Positions 43,372-52,876 of a stretch of DNA of 64,000 bases are shown here, in pieces. Source of the stretch: Burkholderiales bacterium. Lineage in GTDB: Bacteria; Pseudomonadota; Gammaproteobacteria; Burkholderiales; Burkholderiaceae_C. A program made the position numbers and the translations under genes. Every line of letters starts with the position of its first letter. Positions within the stretch are counted from its first letter, which is position 1. The DNA lies in the NCBI GenBank assembly GCA_016191525.1, contig JACPOK010000040.1, positions 244,897 through 308,896 on the forward strand, given 5' to 3'. The notes beneath the pieces are model-generated. The model saw only the letters and a list, made by a program, of their open reading frames with translations. It did no database searches and was not told where the DNA came from.

Positions 43372-45177
43372 TCAGGCAGCGGCGGCGGCGGGCGCCGGCA
43401 CATCGTTCGCCTCGTCCAGGCCGAGATAAGCCGCGATCACGCGCGGGTTGCACTGCACGGCAGCCGGCGAACCCTCGGCTATCTTGGCGCCGTAGTCCAG
43501 CACCAGCACATGGTCCGAGATGGCCATCACCAGGTCCATGTGGTGCTCGATCAAAAGGATGGTGATGCCCTTGGCGCGCACGCGCTGCAGCAGCGCGGTG
43601 AGGTCCGCCGTTTCCTGCGGGTTCAACCCGGCGGCCGGCTCGTCCAGCAGCAAGAGGCGTGGGTGGGTGGCCAGGGCGCGCGCCAGTTCCAGCCGGCGCT
43701 GCAGGCCGTAGGGCAGGCTGGCCGCGGTGTCGCCCGCGCGATGGGCCAGCCCGGCGAAAGCCAGCAGCTGCATGGCTTCCTGGCGCGCCGCGCGTTCCTC
43801 GCGCCGGGCCGAAGGCAGCCCGAGCAGGCAGGCCCAGAAGCCGGCGGGCAGCTGGGCATGCAGCCCGACCAGCACGTTGTCCAGCACGCTCATGTGCGAG
43901 AACAGCTTCAGGTTCTGGAAGGTACGGGCGATGCCCAGCGAACAGATGCGGCTGGCGCGCAGGCCGGCGATGTTGCGCCCCGCGAAGACGATGCTGCCGC
44001 GGTCCGCCGCCACGGTGCCGGACAGCAGGTTGAGCAGCGTGGTTTTTCCCGCGCCATTGGGGCCGATCAGCGCATGGACGTGGCCGGGGCGCAGTTCAAG
44101 GCTCACCTCATTGACCGGCACCACGCCGCCATAGGCTTTGTACAGCGCGTCCGTGCGCAGGATGACGCCGGTGGTGGCCAGCTGTTCGCCGGGCCGCGGC
44201 TGCCATTCTTCCGCGTCCGCGCCGGGCACGAAGGGCGCCGCTGCACGTGCGGGCCGCAGACGCCGGACCGCCCCCTGCAAGGCGCCGGCCAGCCCCTGCG
44301 GCATGGCATACAGCGCGAACAGCAGCAGCGCGCCATAGCTGAAGTGCTGCAGCCCCGGCCAGGGCGCGAGGAACGCGTCCAGCGCCGTGAGGAATACGGC
44401 GCCCAGCGCCGGGCCGATGACCGAGGGGCCGCCGAACAGCACCACCAGCAAGAGGAACACCGACAGGTTGAAGCTGATGAAGTCCGAGTTGATGTACTGG
44501 TTCTGCTGCGCCATCAGCGCGCCCGCCACGCCGCAGGTGACGGCGCTGATGACGAAGGCCAGCACTTTGGTGCGGTACACGTTCACCCCGATGCTTTCGG
44601 CCGCCACCTCGGCGGCCTGCACGGCCTGGAACGCGCGGCCGTGCTTGCCATGCAGCAACGCGCGCAGCATCAGGTGGGTGGCCAGCGCGAAGGCCAGCAC
44701 CAGCCAGGCCCATTCGCGCATGCCGAACGCGCGCCCGCCCATGGACAGCGGCGCGACGCCGTAGATGCCCTGCTGCCCGCCGAAAGGCACCTGCCACTCG
44801 GTCACCACCTTTTCCACCACGATGCCGAAGCCGATGGTCACCATCGCGAGCGAGGGCCCCTTCACGCGCAGCGAGGGAATGGCGATCACCACACCGAACA
44901 GCGCTGCCACGCCGGCGGCGGCCAGCAGCGCCAGCCACGCGTTCCAGCCGGCCTGCGCCGTGAGCAGCGCCGCCGTGTAGGCCCCGGCCGCGAACAGCCC
45001 GGCGTGGCCCAGCGACTTCTGCCCCGCCCAGCCCACCAGCACGTTGAGCCCGCACGCCGCCAGGTAATACATGCCGGCCGTGAAGATGATCTTCAGGTGG
45101 AACTCGTTGGTCAGCAGCGCCGGTGCGGCCACGGCCACGGCGGCCGCGATGCAAAAGCCCAGGGTGTGCGCGCGCAT
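43372..45177 (-). CDS. LivM-LivG fusion: ABC permease and ATPase in one polypeptide
   Basis: A 601-residue protein. Residues 1 to about 300 are a LivM permease (GLNVLVGWAGQKSLGHAGLFAAGAYTAALL near the N-terminus, FVISAVTCGVAGALMAQQNQYI, then FLLLVVLFGGPSVIGPALGA), joined by a linker to a LivG ATPase (about 345-590) with Walker [10 protein letters not shown], signature SLPYGLQRRLELARAL and Walker B LLLLDEPAAGLNPQE. The usual separate livM and livG genes are thus merged. ATG at 45177 is 4 bp after livH; a TTG at 45195 is an alternative. Confidence 0.93.
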   Translation of the reverse strand: MRAHTLGFCIAAAVAVAAPALLTNEFHLKIIFTAGMYYLAACGLNVLVGWAGQKSLGHAGLFAAGAYTAALLTAQAGWNAWLALLAAAGVAALFGVVIAIPSLRVKGPSLAMVTIGFGIVVEKVVTEWQVPFGGQQGIYGVAPLSMGGRAFGMREWAWLVLAFALATHLMLRALLHGKHGRAFQAVQAAEVAAESIGVNVYRTKVLAFVISAVTCGVAGALMAQQNQYINSDFISFNLSVFLLLVVLFGGPSVIGPALGAVFLTALDAFLAPWPGLQHFSYGALLLFALYAMPQGLAGALQGAVRRLRPARAAAPFVPGADAEEWQPRPGEQLATTGVILRTDALYKAYGGVVPVNEVSLELRPGHVHALIGPNGAGKTTLLNLLSGTVAADRGSIVFAGRNIAGLRASRICSLGIARTFQNLKLFSHMSVLDNVLVGLHAQLPAGFWACLLGLPSARREERAARQEAMQLLAFAGLAHRAGDTAASLPYGLQRRLELARALATHPRLLLLDEPAAGLNPQETADLTALLQRVRAKGITILLIEHHMDLVMAISDHVLVLDYGAKIAEGSPAAVQCNPRVIAAYLGLDEANDVPAPAAAAA

Positions 45178-45181
45178 GGGG

Positions 45182-46099
45182 TCAGACCTTTTCAAAGGCC
45201 GCGCGGCCGAACAGGCCCTGGGGCCGGATCGCCAGCACCACGATGATCAGCACGAACACCGTGATCTCGCGCATCTCGGCGCGCCACAGGCCCACCAGCG
45301 CCTCGGTGCAGCCCAGCAGGAAGCCGCCGGCAATGCAGCCGCGCGGATTGGACAGGCCGCCGACGATGGCCGCTGAAAACGCCTTGAGCGCGATCGTGAG
45401 CCCCATGAACACCGAAGCCGTGGTGATGGGCGCGATCAGCACGCCGGCCAGCGCGGCCAGGCCCGACGACAGCACGAAGGCCAGCACCACCACCGCGTTC
45501 ACGTTGATCCCCATCAGCGCCGCCGCCGAATGGTTGGCGCAGACGGCACGCACCGCCTTGCCGATGCGGGTGCGGCGCAGGGCATGGTCCAACGCCAGCA
45601 TCACGGCCACCGTGACGACCAGCACCAGGATTTCCTGCGGGCGGGTGCCCGCCCCGCCGATGCGCAGCACCTCGTCGCCCAGCGGCGAGGGCATGGCCAT
45701 GGCGCCCGGACCCCAGATGGCCAGCGCGATGTTCTGCAGGATGATGCCGAAGCCGATGGTGCTCATCACCCACGACATGCCGCCCGAGCCGAAGAAGGGC
45801 CGCACCGCGCTGTAGTACAGCAGCAGCCCCAGCACGCACAGCACCGCCAGCGAGGCCAGCAGCGCCAGCGCGTAGCGCGCGGGCGTCACGTCGGCGGCGG
45901 CCAGCACGCCCGTGTGGCCCTTGCCGGCCATCAGCAGCAGGCAGGCCACGGCGACGAAGGCTCCCGCCACCAGGAACTCGCCTTCGCCGAAATTCAGCGT
46001 GCGAGTGGTGGTGTCGGTGATGCTGAAGCCCAGCGCCACCAGTGCGTAGATGCCGCCCAGCGCAAGGCCGCTGAGCAGGGCCTGGAACAAAGTCACCAT
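45182..46099 (-). CDS. livH: Liv-type ABC transporter permease LivH
   Basis: A 305-residue polytopic permease: GLALGGIYALVALGFSITDTTTRTLNFGEGEF is the LivH start, with MSTIGFGIILQNIALAIWG and IALKAFSAAIVGGLSNPRGCIAGGFLLG later. Partner of the LivM half of the fusion protein. Confidence 0.93.
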   Translation of the reverse strand: MVTLFQALLSGLALGGIYALVALGFSITDTTTRTLNFGEGEFLVAGAFVAVACLLLMAGKGHTGVLAAADVTPARYALALLASLAVLCVLGLLLYYSAVRPFFGSGGMSWVMSTIGFGIILQNIALAIWGPGAMAMPSPLGDEVLRIGGAGTRPQEILVLVVTVAVMLALDHALRRTRIGKAVRAVCANHSAAALMGINVNAVVVLAFVLSSGLAALAGVLIAPITTASVFMGLTIALKAFSAAIVGGLSNPRGCIAGGFLLGCTEALVGLWRAEMREITVFVLIIVVLAIRPQGLFGRAAFEKV

Positions 46100-46126
46100 G
46101 GAAAGCCCCGGTACTGCGTGAATGGG

Positions 46127-47308
46127 TTACTTCTTCAGGTCGGCGGGGGTGAGGCCCTGGGTGATCGCGTCGTGGTACGCGGCCACCTTGCCGTCCTTCC
46201 AGCGCGCCAAGTGGAAGTCGCTGACCGACAGGCCTTCGTGGCTGGCCTTGGTGAAGGCCTTGCGATAAAGCTTGACCACGCCCTGCACGTCGGTGCCCTG
46301 GGCCTCCAGCGCGCCAGCGAGTTTTTCGCCGTCGGTGCTGCCGGCCTGGCGGATGGCCGCGGCCAGCAGCATCACCGAGTCATACGACTGCGCGGCCGCC
46401 ACGAAGGTGGGCAGCTGCGGATAGCGCTGGCGCACACGGCCCGCCAGCTCCACGGCGCGCGCATTGCTGTCTTCCGCCGTGGAGGTGGCGAAGATGATGC
46501 GTTCGGCCAGTTTGGTGCCGGCGATGTTGAGCAGCGGCGTGCTCATGTTGCCCCAGGTGCCCAGCGTCACGGGGAAGTAGTTGATCTTCTCCATGCTGCG
46601 CAGCAGCTGCGCGTTGGCGTCCGCCAGGCCGTAGACCACCAGCGTGTCGGCGCCCGCGTCGCGGATCTTGGCCAGCTGCGAAGTCATGTCGGTGTCTTTC
46701 GGGCCGAACTTTTCCACCGCCACGGGCTGCTGGCCGTGCATGGCCAGCACCTCCGTCAGGTCCTTGGTGCCCTGCTGGCCGAAGCCGGTGGTGTCGGCGA
46801 TGAAGGCGATCTTCCTGTTTTTGCTGGCCTTCACCGCGTAGGCCAGCAGCAGCGCGACCTGCTCGCGGTCCACCATCGAAACGCGGAAGATGTAGTTCTG
46901 CGCTTCGCCCGCGTAACGGCGGGTGATGTCGGTGGCGGTGGCCACGGGCACGATGACCGGCACCTTCTTTTGTTGCGGCAGGTGCAGCCAGGCCAGCGCA
47001 TTGCCCGAATTGGTGGGGCCGACGACGGCCACCACCTTCTCGCTGTCGATCAGCTCCGACATGTTCTGGATCGACTTGGGCGGCGCCCCGGTGTCGTCAC
47101 GGACGAGGCCGGTGACCTTGCGGCCCAGCAGGCCGCCGGCCTTGTTGATGTCCTCGATGGCCAGGTCAAAGCCGTGGCGCGCGGCCACGCCCAGTTCGGC
47201 CGCGCCGGTGCCAGACTGGTCGGCGTTGAATCCGATACGGATGTCCTGTGCCTGCGAGGCCGCGCCCAGCATCGCCAGGGCCATTGAAAGAGTCCATTGC
47301 TTGAGCAT
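46127..47308 (-). CDS. Liv-type ABC transporter substrate-binding protein
   Basis: A 393-residue periplasmic receptor: signal peptide (to about A20), then IRIGFNADQSGTGAAELGVAARHGFDLAIEDINKAGG-type first lobe and VVAVVGPTNSGNALAW. It lies 24 bp after the HMG-CoA reductase gene and 27 bp before livH, so the ligand is likely related to that enzyme's pathway rather than to branched-chain amino acids. Confidence 0.9.
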   Translation of the reverse strand: MLKQWTLSMALAMLGAASQAQDIRIGFNADQSGTGAAELGVAARHGFDLAIEDINKAGGLLGRKVTGLVRDDTGAPPKSIQNMSELIDSEKVVAVVGPTNSGNALAWLHLPQQKKVPVIVPVATATDITRRYAGEAQNYIFRVSMVDREQVALLLAYAVKASKNRKIAFIADTTGFGQQGTKDLTEVLAMHGQQPVAVEKFGPKDTDMTSQLAKIRDAGADTLVVYGLADANAQLLRSMEKINYFPVTLGTWGNMSTPLLNIAGTKLAERIIFATSTAEDSNARAVELAGRVRQRYPQLPTFVAAAQSYDSVMLLAAAIRQAGSTDGEKLAGALEAQGTDVQGVVKLYRKAFTKASHEGLSVSDFHLARWKDGKVAAYHDAITQGLTPADLKK

Positions 47309-47332
47309 GTCGTGTCTCCGGTTGTGATTTGT

Positions 47333-48616
47333 TCAGCCGCGCAGTTCGCCGAGCAGGGCAACGGCGCGGTCGGCGCGCACGTCTTTTTCTTCAGCCATGC
47401 GCCGGGCGACCTGGTCCACCTCGGCGCCGCGGGCGCCGGCCACCAGGGCGATGTTGCGGGCGTGCAGCGCCATGTGGCCGCGCTGGATGCCTTCGGTGGC
47501 CAGCGCGCGCAGCGCGCCCATGTTCTGCGCCAGGCCCACCGCCACCGCGATCTCGGCCAGTTCCTGCGCCGTGGTGACGCCGAGGATCTTCAGCGCGATG
47601 CGCGCCAGCGGATGGGTCTTGGTGGCGCCGCCCACCAGCCCCACGGGCATCGGCATTTCGATGCTGCCGACCAGGGCGCCTCCGGTGTCGCGCTCCCACT
47701 GGGTGAGCGAGGTGTAGCGCCCGCCCCGGCACGCCCAGGCATGCGCGCCGGCCTCCACTGCGCGCCAGTCGTTGCCGGTGGCCACGAGCACCGGGTCCAC
47801 GCCGTTCATGATTCCCTTGTTGTGGGTGGCGGCGCGGTAGGGGTCGATCACCGCGAAGGCGGCTGCGTCCAGGATGGCCTCGGCCACCGCTTCGCCGGAC
47901 TGGGTTGCGGTGGCCAGCGCCGCGGGCAAGACCCGCACACGGGCCCGGGCCAGCCGAAGGTCGGCCAGGTTGGACAGGATGCGAAGCCGCACCGAGCCGC
48001 CCGTGACCCGCTCCACCAGCGGCGCCACGGCTTCGGCCATGGTGTTCACCGTGTTCGCTCCCATGGCGTCTCGCACGTCCACGATCAGGTGCATCACCAC
48101 CATCGGCCCGCGTGGCGTGTCGGGGAACACATGCACTTCGATCTCGCGGCAGCCGCCACCCAGCGTGATCAGCAGCTTGTCGCGGCTGTTGGCCACCTCG
48201 AGGATCTCGCCCCGCTTTTGCAGCAGCGCCTGGCGCGCGCCGTAGGGGTCGGTCACGCCCAGCACCTGCACCTGTGCGCGCATCAGCGGGCCGGTGCTGG
48301 AGGCTTCGAAGCCGCCGGACTCGCGGGCGATCTTGGCCATGAACGAAGCCGCGGCGATCACCGAAGGCTCCTCCACGGCCATGGGCACCAGCACGTCGCG
48401 GCCGTTCACGCGGAAGTTGCCGGCGATGCCCAGCGGGATCTCGAAAGTCCCGATCAGGTTTTCAATCATCCCGTTCGCCACCTCCAGCGGCAGCGCGCCG
48501 GGCGCCGCCAGCAGGGCCGTCTCCTGCGAAGTAAGCGAGGCGGCGGCGGACACATGCGCCAGGCGCTGCGCCGGCGTCAGCGCGCGGAAATTCGGCAAGC
48601 GGGAATCGACAACCAT
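47333..48616 (-). CDS. mvaA: Class II (degradative-type) hydroxymethylglutaryl-CoA reductase
   Basis: A 427-residue class II HMG-CoA reductase, interconverting mevalonate and HMG-CoA. All four catalytic residues fall at the same numbers as in Pseudomonas mevalonii: E83 (VEEPSV), K267 (HNKGIMNG), D283 (ATGNDWR) and H381 (QRGHMALH); [17 protein letters not shown] and DAMGANTVN are also intact. No membrane domain. It heads a minus-strand operon with a Liv-type importer and is divergent from a MocR-like regulator, which suggests mevalonate catabolism. HMG-CoA lyase is not in the window. Confidence 0.95.
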   Translation of the reverse strand: MVVDSRLPNFRALTPAQRLAHVSAAASLTSQETALLAAPGALPLEVANGMIENLIGTFEIPLGIAGNFRVNGRDVLVPMAVEEPSVIAAASFMAKIARESGGFEASSTGPLMRAQVQVLGVTDPYGARQALLQKRGEILEVANSRDKLLITLGGGCREIEVHVFPDTPRGPMVVMHLIVDVRDAMGANTVNTMAEAVAPLVERVTGGSVRLRILSNLADLRLARARVRVLPAALATATQSGEAVAEAILDAAAFAVIDPYRAATHNKGIMNGVDPVLVATGNDWRAVEAGAHAWACRGGRYTSLTQWERDTGGALVGSIEMPMPVGLVGGATKTHPLARIALKILGVTTAQELAEIAVAVGLAQNMGALRALATEGIQRGHMALHARNIALVAGARGAEVDQVARRMAEEKDVRADRAVALLGELRG

Positions 48617-48674
48617 CGTCTCTCTTTCGGGTCAGGCAGCGCCGGGCGGTGCTGATGGCCGAACTGTAGGTTCG

Positions 48675-48698
48675 CTGTACCAGCATTTGTGGGTACAG
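48675..48698. promoter_or_regulatory. Inverted repeat between mvaA and the MocR-like regulator
   Basis: CTGTACC (48675-48681) and GGTACAG (48692-48698), perfect 7-bp arms with a 10-bp spacer, in the 142-bp divergent gap; a related GACAGT follows at 48707. Candidate operator for the divergent MocR-type regulator. Confidence 0.65.
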
Positions 48699-48758
48699 TT
48701 GTGCGGGACAGTGACGCGGCGTGTCCACCAGCCGCCGGCAACTGTCATAGTCACTTCC

Positions 48759-50165
48759 ATGAAAAAGGCCGCCGCCCCCGCCAGCAGGACATCGCTCGCC
48801 GCATCGCTGGCCGACTCCATCGCGCGCCAGATTGCCGACGGCGTCCTCACTGCCGGCGACAAGCTGCCCTCGCTGCGCGAGCTGGCCCAGCTGCACGGCT
48901 ATGCCAAGAACACCGTGGTTGCCGCGTTCGAGCTGCTGGTCGCGCGCGGGCTGATCGACCCGCGCCGCGGCGCCGGCTACTTCGTGCGCGAGAGCGCCAA
49001 GCCGCGCGCCGAGGAAGAGGCCGGCTCGCTCGGCCGCGCGATGGACATCGTCTGGCTGATGCGCGAGCAGTTGAAGTCCGAGCCAGGCACGCTGAGCGTG
49101 GGCGACGGCTTCCCGCCGGTGGAGTGGCTGCAGGAGGCGCGGCTGGACAAGTTCCACCACAAGGTGGTGCGCACCGGCCTGGGCAGCCTGTTCCGCTACG
49201 GCAACCGCTTCGGCTACGAGCCGCTGCGCCACCACCTGGTGCGCAAGCTGGCCGACTTCGGCATCGGCACCGAGCCCCGGCAGATCGTGCTGACGCACGG
49301 CGCCAACCACGCGATGGACATCCTCATACGCTACTTCGTGCCGCCGGGCGGCGTGGTGCTGGTCGATGACCCGGGCTACTACCCGCTGTTCGGCAAGCTC
49401 AAGCTGGCGGGCGCGAAGATCGTGGGCGTGCCGCGCATGGCGGACGGGCCCGACATCGAGGCTCTGGAGCAATTGCTGGCGCTGCATCGGCCGCGGCTTT
49501 TCTTCACCCAGTCGGTGGGGCACAACCCGACCGGCTCGGACACCTCGGCGGCCAAGGCCTTCAAGGTGCTGCAGCTGGCGCAGAAGAACGACCTGCTGCT
49601 GGTGGAGAACGACCCGCTGGCCGACTTCAAGCCCACCTCCGCGCCGCGCCTGTCGGCGCTGGACCAGCTGGAGCGCACCATCTACATCGGCACCTTCGCC
49701 AAGTCGTTCTCGGCGGCGCTGCGCGTGGGCTTCATCGCCTGCAGCGCCGACCTGGCCAGCGACCTGGCCGACCTGAAGGCGCTGATCCACGTGAGCAGCT
49801 CGGAGTATTGCGAGCGCACGGTGGACGTGATCCTGAGCGAAGGCCACTACCAGCGCTACCTGGCCAAGCTGCGCGCCCGCCTGTCCGCAGCCACGGAGAA
49901 AGCGCTGGCGCTGTTCACCTCGGTGCAGGCCGACGTGCTGGTGCGGCCGGCCTCGTCGCTCTACCTGTGGGCGGCGCTTCCGGGCATTCCCGATTCGCTG
50001 GAGTTGGCCAAGGAGATGCTGCGCGAGCGCATCGTCATCGCGCCGGGCCGGGTGTTCCGCGTGGACTCCTCGGAAATCTCGCCCTGGGCGCGCTACAACG
50101 TGGGTGCAGTGGGCGACCCGCGCTTCGCCCGGGCGCTGAAGGCCACGCTCAAGCGGACCCGCTGA
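48759..50165 (+). CDS. MocR-type (GntR-HTH plus aminotransferase) transcriptional regulator
   Basis: A 468-residue fusion of a GntR winged helix (about 12-78: IARQIADGVLTAGDKLPSLRELAQLHGYAKNTVVAAFELL) with a class I aminotransferase-like domain (about 110-468). PLP lysine K315 lies in GTFAKSFSAALRVG, with HNPTGSD and DDPGYYPLFG blocks. Such proteins sense PLP-linked amines or amino acids. ATG 48759 is chosen; upstream in-frame sequence is antisense to mvaA. Likely regulates the mvaA-liv operon and itself. Confidence 0.92.
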   Translation: MKKAAAPASRTSLAASLADSIARQIADGVLTAGDKLPSLRELAQLHGYAKNTVVAAFELLVARGLIDPRRGAGYFVRESAKPRAEEEAGSLGRAMDIVWLMREQLKSEPGTLSVGDGFPPVEWLQEARLDKFHHKVVRTGLGSLFRYGNRFGYEPLRHHLVRKLADFGIGTEPRQIVLTHGANHAMDILIRYFVPPGGVVLVDDPGYYPLFGKLKLAGAKIVGVPRMADGPDIEALEQLLALHRPRLFFTQSVGHNPTGSDTSAAKAFKVLQLAQKNDLLLVENDPLADFKPTSAPRLSALDQLERTIYIGTFAKSFSAALRVGFIACSADLASDLADLKALIHVSSSEYCERTVDVILSEGHYQRYLAKLRARLSAATEKALALFTSVQADVLVRPASSLYLWAALPGIPDSLELAKEMLRERIVIAPGRVFRVDSSEISPWARYNVGAVGDPRFARALKATLKRTR

Positions 50166-50173
50166 AACCCCGC

Positions 50174-50235
50174 TTGCTACCTTTTTTATAGCTGCGTAAG
50201 CACAGCTGGAGCGCTCTGCAGGCCTTTTTCCCTCT
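50174..50235 (+). repeat. 62-bp dispersed repeat, copy B
   Basis: Lies between the convergent MocR-like and psd genes. Starts TTGCTAC, contains TAGCTG and GAGCGCTCTGCAGGCC, and ends TTTTTCCCTCT; its last two bases are part of the psd stop codon (TAG on the minus strand, 50236-50234). Confidence 0.85.
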
Positions 50236-51088
50236 AGGCCAGCGTGCCCATCGGTTCGCCCAGCCGTACCGGCTTCGAAGGCGCCCAGTCGCGGGTGAAG
50301 GTCACCACGCTCCTGGGGAACAGCATCACGATGGTCGAGCCCAGCAGGAAGCGGCCCATCTCTTCGCCCTTGCGCAACGTGATGTCCTTGCCTTCGTAGG
50401 TCCACTCGCGGATGCCGGGCGTGCGGGGCGGGTTCACGACGCCGTGCCACACCGTGGCCACGCTGCCGACGATGGTGGCGCCCACCAGAACGTTGATGAA
50501 CGGCCCGAACGCCGTGTCGAACACGCAGACCACGCGCTCATTGCGCGCGAACAGGCTGGGCACGTGCCGTGCCGTCAGCGGGTTGACCGAGAACAGGTCA
50601 CCGGGCACGTAGATCATCCGGGTCAGCCGCCCCTCGCAGGGCATGTGGATGCGGTGGTAGTCCTTGGGTGCCAGGTACAGCGTGGCGAAGTGGCCGTGGT
50701 CGAAGCGGTGCGCCAACTGCTGGTCGCCGCCCACCAGCGCGCGGGTGGAATAGCTATGGCCCTTGGCCTGGAAGATCTGGTCGTGCTCGATCGGGCCGAA
50801 CTGGCTGATGGCCGCATCCACCGGGCAGACCAGCGATGCATCGGCGATGGGCCGCGCGCCTTCGCGCAGCGCGCGCGTGAAAAATTCATTGAAGGTGGCG
50901 TAGCCCTGCGGGTCCGCGTTGGCGGCCTCGGCCATGTTCACCGCATAGCGCCGGATGAAGTCACGGATCAGGTACTGGGTGATGGGCCCGCCGCGCAGGT
51001 TGGCCACCCAGCCCGCGAACACGGTGAGGGCCCGCTTGGGCATCAGGTATTGGGGCGTCACCGCGAGGCGATCGGACACATCAGTCAC
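50234..51088 (-). CDS. psd: Phosphatidylserine decarboxylase proenzyme
   Basis: A 284-residue inner-membrane enzyme producing phosphatidylethanolamine. The self-cleavage site LGST (249-252, pyruvoyl-forming S251) is intact, with D91 (CPVDAAISQFG) and H148 (YHRIHMP) of the processing triad at nearly the E. coli positions (D90, H147, S254). GTG start at 51088. The stop abuts a 62-bp repeat. Confidence 0.97.
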   Translation of the reverse strand: MTDVSDRLAVTPQYLMPKRALTVFAGWVANLRGGPITQYLIRDFIRRYAVNMAEAANADPQGYATFNEFFTRALREGARPIADASLVCPVDAAISQFGPIEHDQIFQAKGHSYSTRALVGGDQQLAHRFDHGHFATLYLAPKDYHRIHMPCEGRLTRMIYVPGDLFSVNPLTARHVPSLFARNERVVCVFDTAFGPFINVLVGATIVGSVATVWHGVVNPPRTPGIREWTYEGKDITLRKGEEMGRFLLGSTIVMLFPRSVVTFTRDWAPSKPVRLGEPMGTLA

Positions 51089-51158
51089 CGGTAGTCAGGG
51101 GAGTGAAAATTCTAGGCTACCGCCATGCCCTTTCGGGCCGGGCGTCACAATAAAGGCA

Positions 51159-52082
51159 ATGACCCAGTCCCTGTTCGAGGCCCGCGAGCTCAGCAAGCGC
51201 TACGGTGGCACCACCGTGGTCAGCGGGCTGTCGTTTGGCATCGCGCCGGGCGAATGCCTGGGCGTGATCGGGCCCAACGGCGCTGGCAAGACCACCACCA
51301 TCCGCATGTGCCTGGGCCTCACCGCCCCTGATTCAGGCAGCGTCACTGCGCTGGGCCTTTCCATGCCGGGCGATGCGCTGGCCATCAAGGCGCAGCTGGG
51401 CGTGGTCACGCAGTTCGACACGCTGGACCCCGATTTTTCCTGCGCCGAGAACCTGCTGGTCTATGGCCGCTACTTCGGCATGAAGGACGCGCAGATTCGC
51501 GAGCGCATCCCGGCGCTGCTGGAATTTGCCGCGCTCTCGCACAAGGCCGATGCCAAGCCCGGCGAGCTGTCGGGCGGCATGCGCAGGCGCCTGTCGCTGG
51601 CGCGGGCGCTTGTGAACGACCCCCGGCTACTGCTGCTGGACGAGCCCACAACCGGGCTGGATCCGCAGGCGCGCCACCTGATGTGGGAGCGGCTCCAACT
51701 GCTGCTGCAGCAGGGCAAGGCCATCCTGCTCACCACGCATTTCATGGACGAGGCCGAGCGCCTGTGCTCGCGCCTTTTGGTACTGGACCACGGGCGCAAG
51801 ATCGCCGAGGGCAAGCCGCGCGACCTGATCGCGCAGCACCTGGAGCCCGACGTGGTGGAAGCCTACGGCGCCGGCGCGCTCGGGCTGGCCGAATCGCCGG
51901 CCAAGGAACTGGCCGCGCGGGTGGAGGTGAGCGGTGAGACCGTTTTCTTCTACACGCACGACGCGCGTGCGCTGCTGGAACTGCTGGCCACGCACACCGG
52001 CCTGCGCACGCTGCACCGCCCGGCCAACCTGGAAGACCTGTTCCTCAAACTGACGGGTCGCCAGATCCGGGAAGACGGATGA
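51159..52082 (+). CDS. ABC-2 exporter ATP-binding protein (NodI-like)
   Basis: A 307-residue ATPase: Walker [12 protein letters not shown], signature [15 protein letters not shown], Walker [16 protein letters not shown] loop [11 protein letters not shown]. The length and the [23 protein letters not shown] block fit the NodI/DRA-type family. ATG 51159 is preferred, with CACAAT 7 nt before it and no Shine-Dalgarno, so leaderless translation is possible. Overlaps its permease by ATGA. Substrate unknown; nod genes are not implied. Confidence 0.9.
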   Translation: MTQSLFEARELSKRYGGTTVVSGLSFGIAPGECLGVIGPNGAGKTTTIRMCLGLTAPDSGSVTALGLSMPGDALAIKAQLGVVTQFDTLDPDFSCAENLLVYGRYFGMKDAQIRERIPALLEFAALSHKADAKPGELSGGMRRRLSLARALVNDPRLLLLDEPTTGLDPQARHLMWERLQLLLQQGKAILLTTHFMDEAERLCSRLLVLDHGRKIAEGKPRDLIAQHLEPDVVEAYGAGALGLAESPAKELAARVEVSGETVFFYTHDARALLELLATHTGLRTLHRPANLEDLFLKLTGRQIREDG

Positions 52083-52876
52083 GCCAGAGCATCTGGCGGG
52101 CCCCCGACCTCTCCCTGCGCTGGTGGCCGGTGTTCCTGCGCAACCTGCTGGTCTGGCGCAAGCTGGCCATTCCCAGCCTGGTGGGCAACATCGCCGAACC
52201 GCTGATGTGGCTGGTGGCCTTCGGCTACGGCATGGGCGCGCTGGTGGGCCAGGTGCGGATCGGAGACGCGAACGTGCCCTACATCCTGTTCCTGGCCAGC
52301 GGCTCGATCTGCATGAGCGCGATGAACGCCGCCTCGTTCGAGGCGCTGTATTCCGCCTTCTCGCGCATGCATGTGCAGAAAACCTGGGACGGCATCATGA
52401 ACGCACCGGTCAGCCTGGACAACGTGGTGCTGGCCGAAATGCTGTGGGCGGCGTTCAAGGCGCTCTTCACCGTCACCGCCATCCTGTTCGTCATGCTGGC
52501 GCTGGGCATCAGCCATTCGCCCAAGCTGCTCGCGGCCTGGCCGGTGCTGCTGGGCGCGGGCATCACCTTCTCGTGCATCGCGCTCATCTTCAATGCGCTG
52601 GCCAAGGGCTACGACTTCTTCACGTATTACTTCACGCTGTTCCTCACGCCGATGATGTTCCTGTCGGGTGTGTTCTTCCCGCGCGAGCAGCTGCCGGGGC
52701 CCCTGCGCATCGCCAGCGACTGGCTGCCGCTGACCAACGCGGTGGAACTGGTGCGCCCACTGTTCATGGACCAGTGGCCGGCGCACCCGCTGCGCCACGC
52801 GCTGGTGCTGCTGGCCTATACGGTAGGCGCCTTCTGGGTGGCGCTGGCGCTCACGCGAAGGCGCTTTGCTGCCTGA
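52079..52876 (+). CDS. ABC-2 exporter permease (NodJ-like)
   Basis: A 265-residue membrane protein with about six helices and the ABC-2 pattern ([27 protein letters not shown] and [27 protein letters not shown] block, the latter at about 185-207). Coupled to the ATPase by ATGA. Its 3' end overlaps the convergent GMC oxidoreductase gene by 26 bp. Confidence 0.88.
   Translation: MSQSIWRAPDLSLRWWPVFLRNLLVWRKLAIPSLVGNIAEPLMWLVAFGYGMGALVGQVRIGDANVPYILFLASGSICMSAMNAASFEALYSAFSRMHVQKTWDGIMNAPVSLDNVVLAEMLWAAFKALFTVTAILFVMLALGISHSPKLLAAWPVLLGAGITFSCIALIFNALAKGYDFFTYYFTLFLTPMMFLSGVFFPREQLPGPLRIASDWLPLTNAVELVRPLFMDQWPAHPLRHALVLLAYTVGAFWVALALTRRRFAA

Noticed and set aside
43363..45246. A 627-codon open frame on the plus strand opposite the LivM-LivG fusion
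   Set aside because: Rich in Gln, His and Arg with no family pattern; it is the antisense shadow of a strongly supported ABC gene.
48462..50450. A 662-codon open frame opposite the MocR-like gene and mvaA promoter
   Set aside because: Low-complexity antisense frame with no recognisable domain; crosses the divergent promoter.
51159..52876. NodI/NodJ-like pair considered as a nodulation locus
   Set aside because: This ABC-2 family is widespread in non-symbionts and no other nod gene is present.
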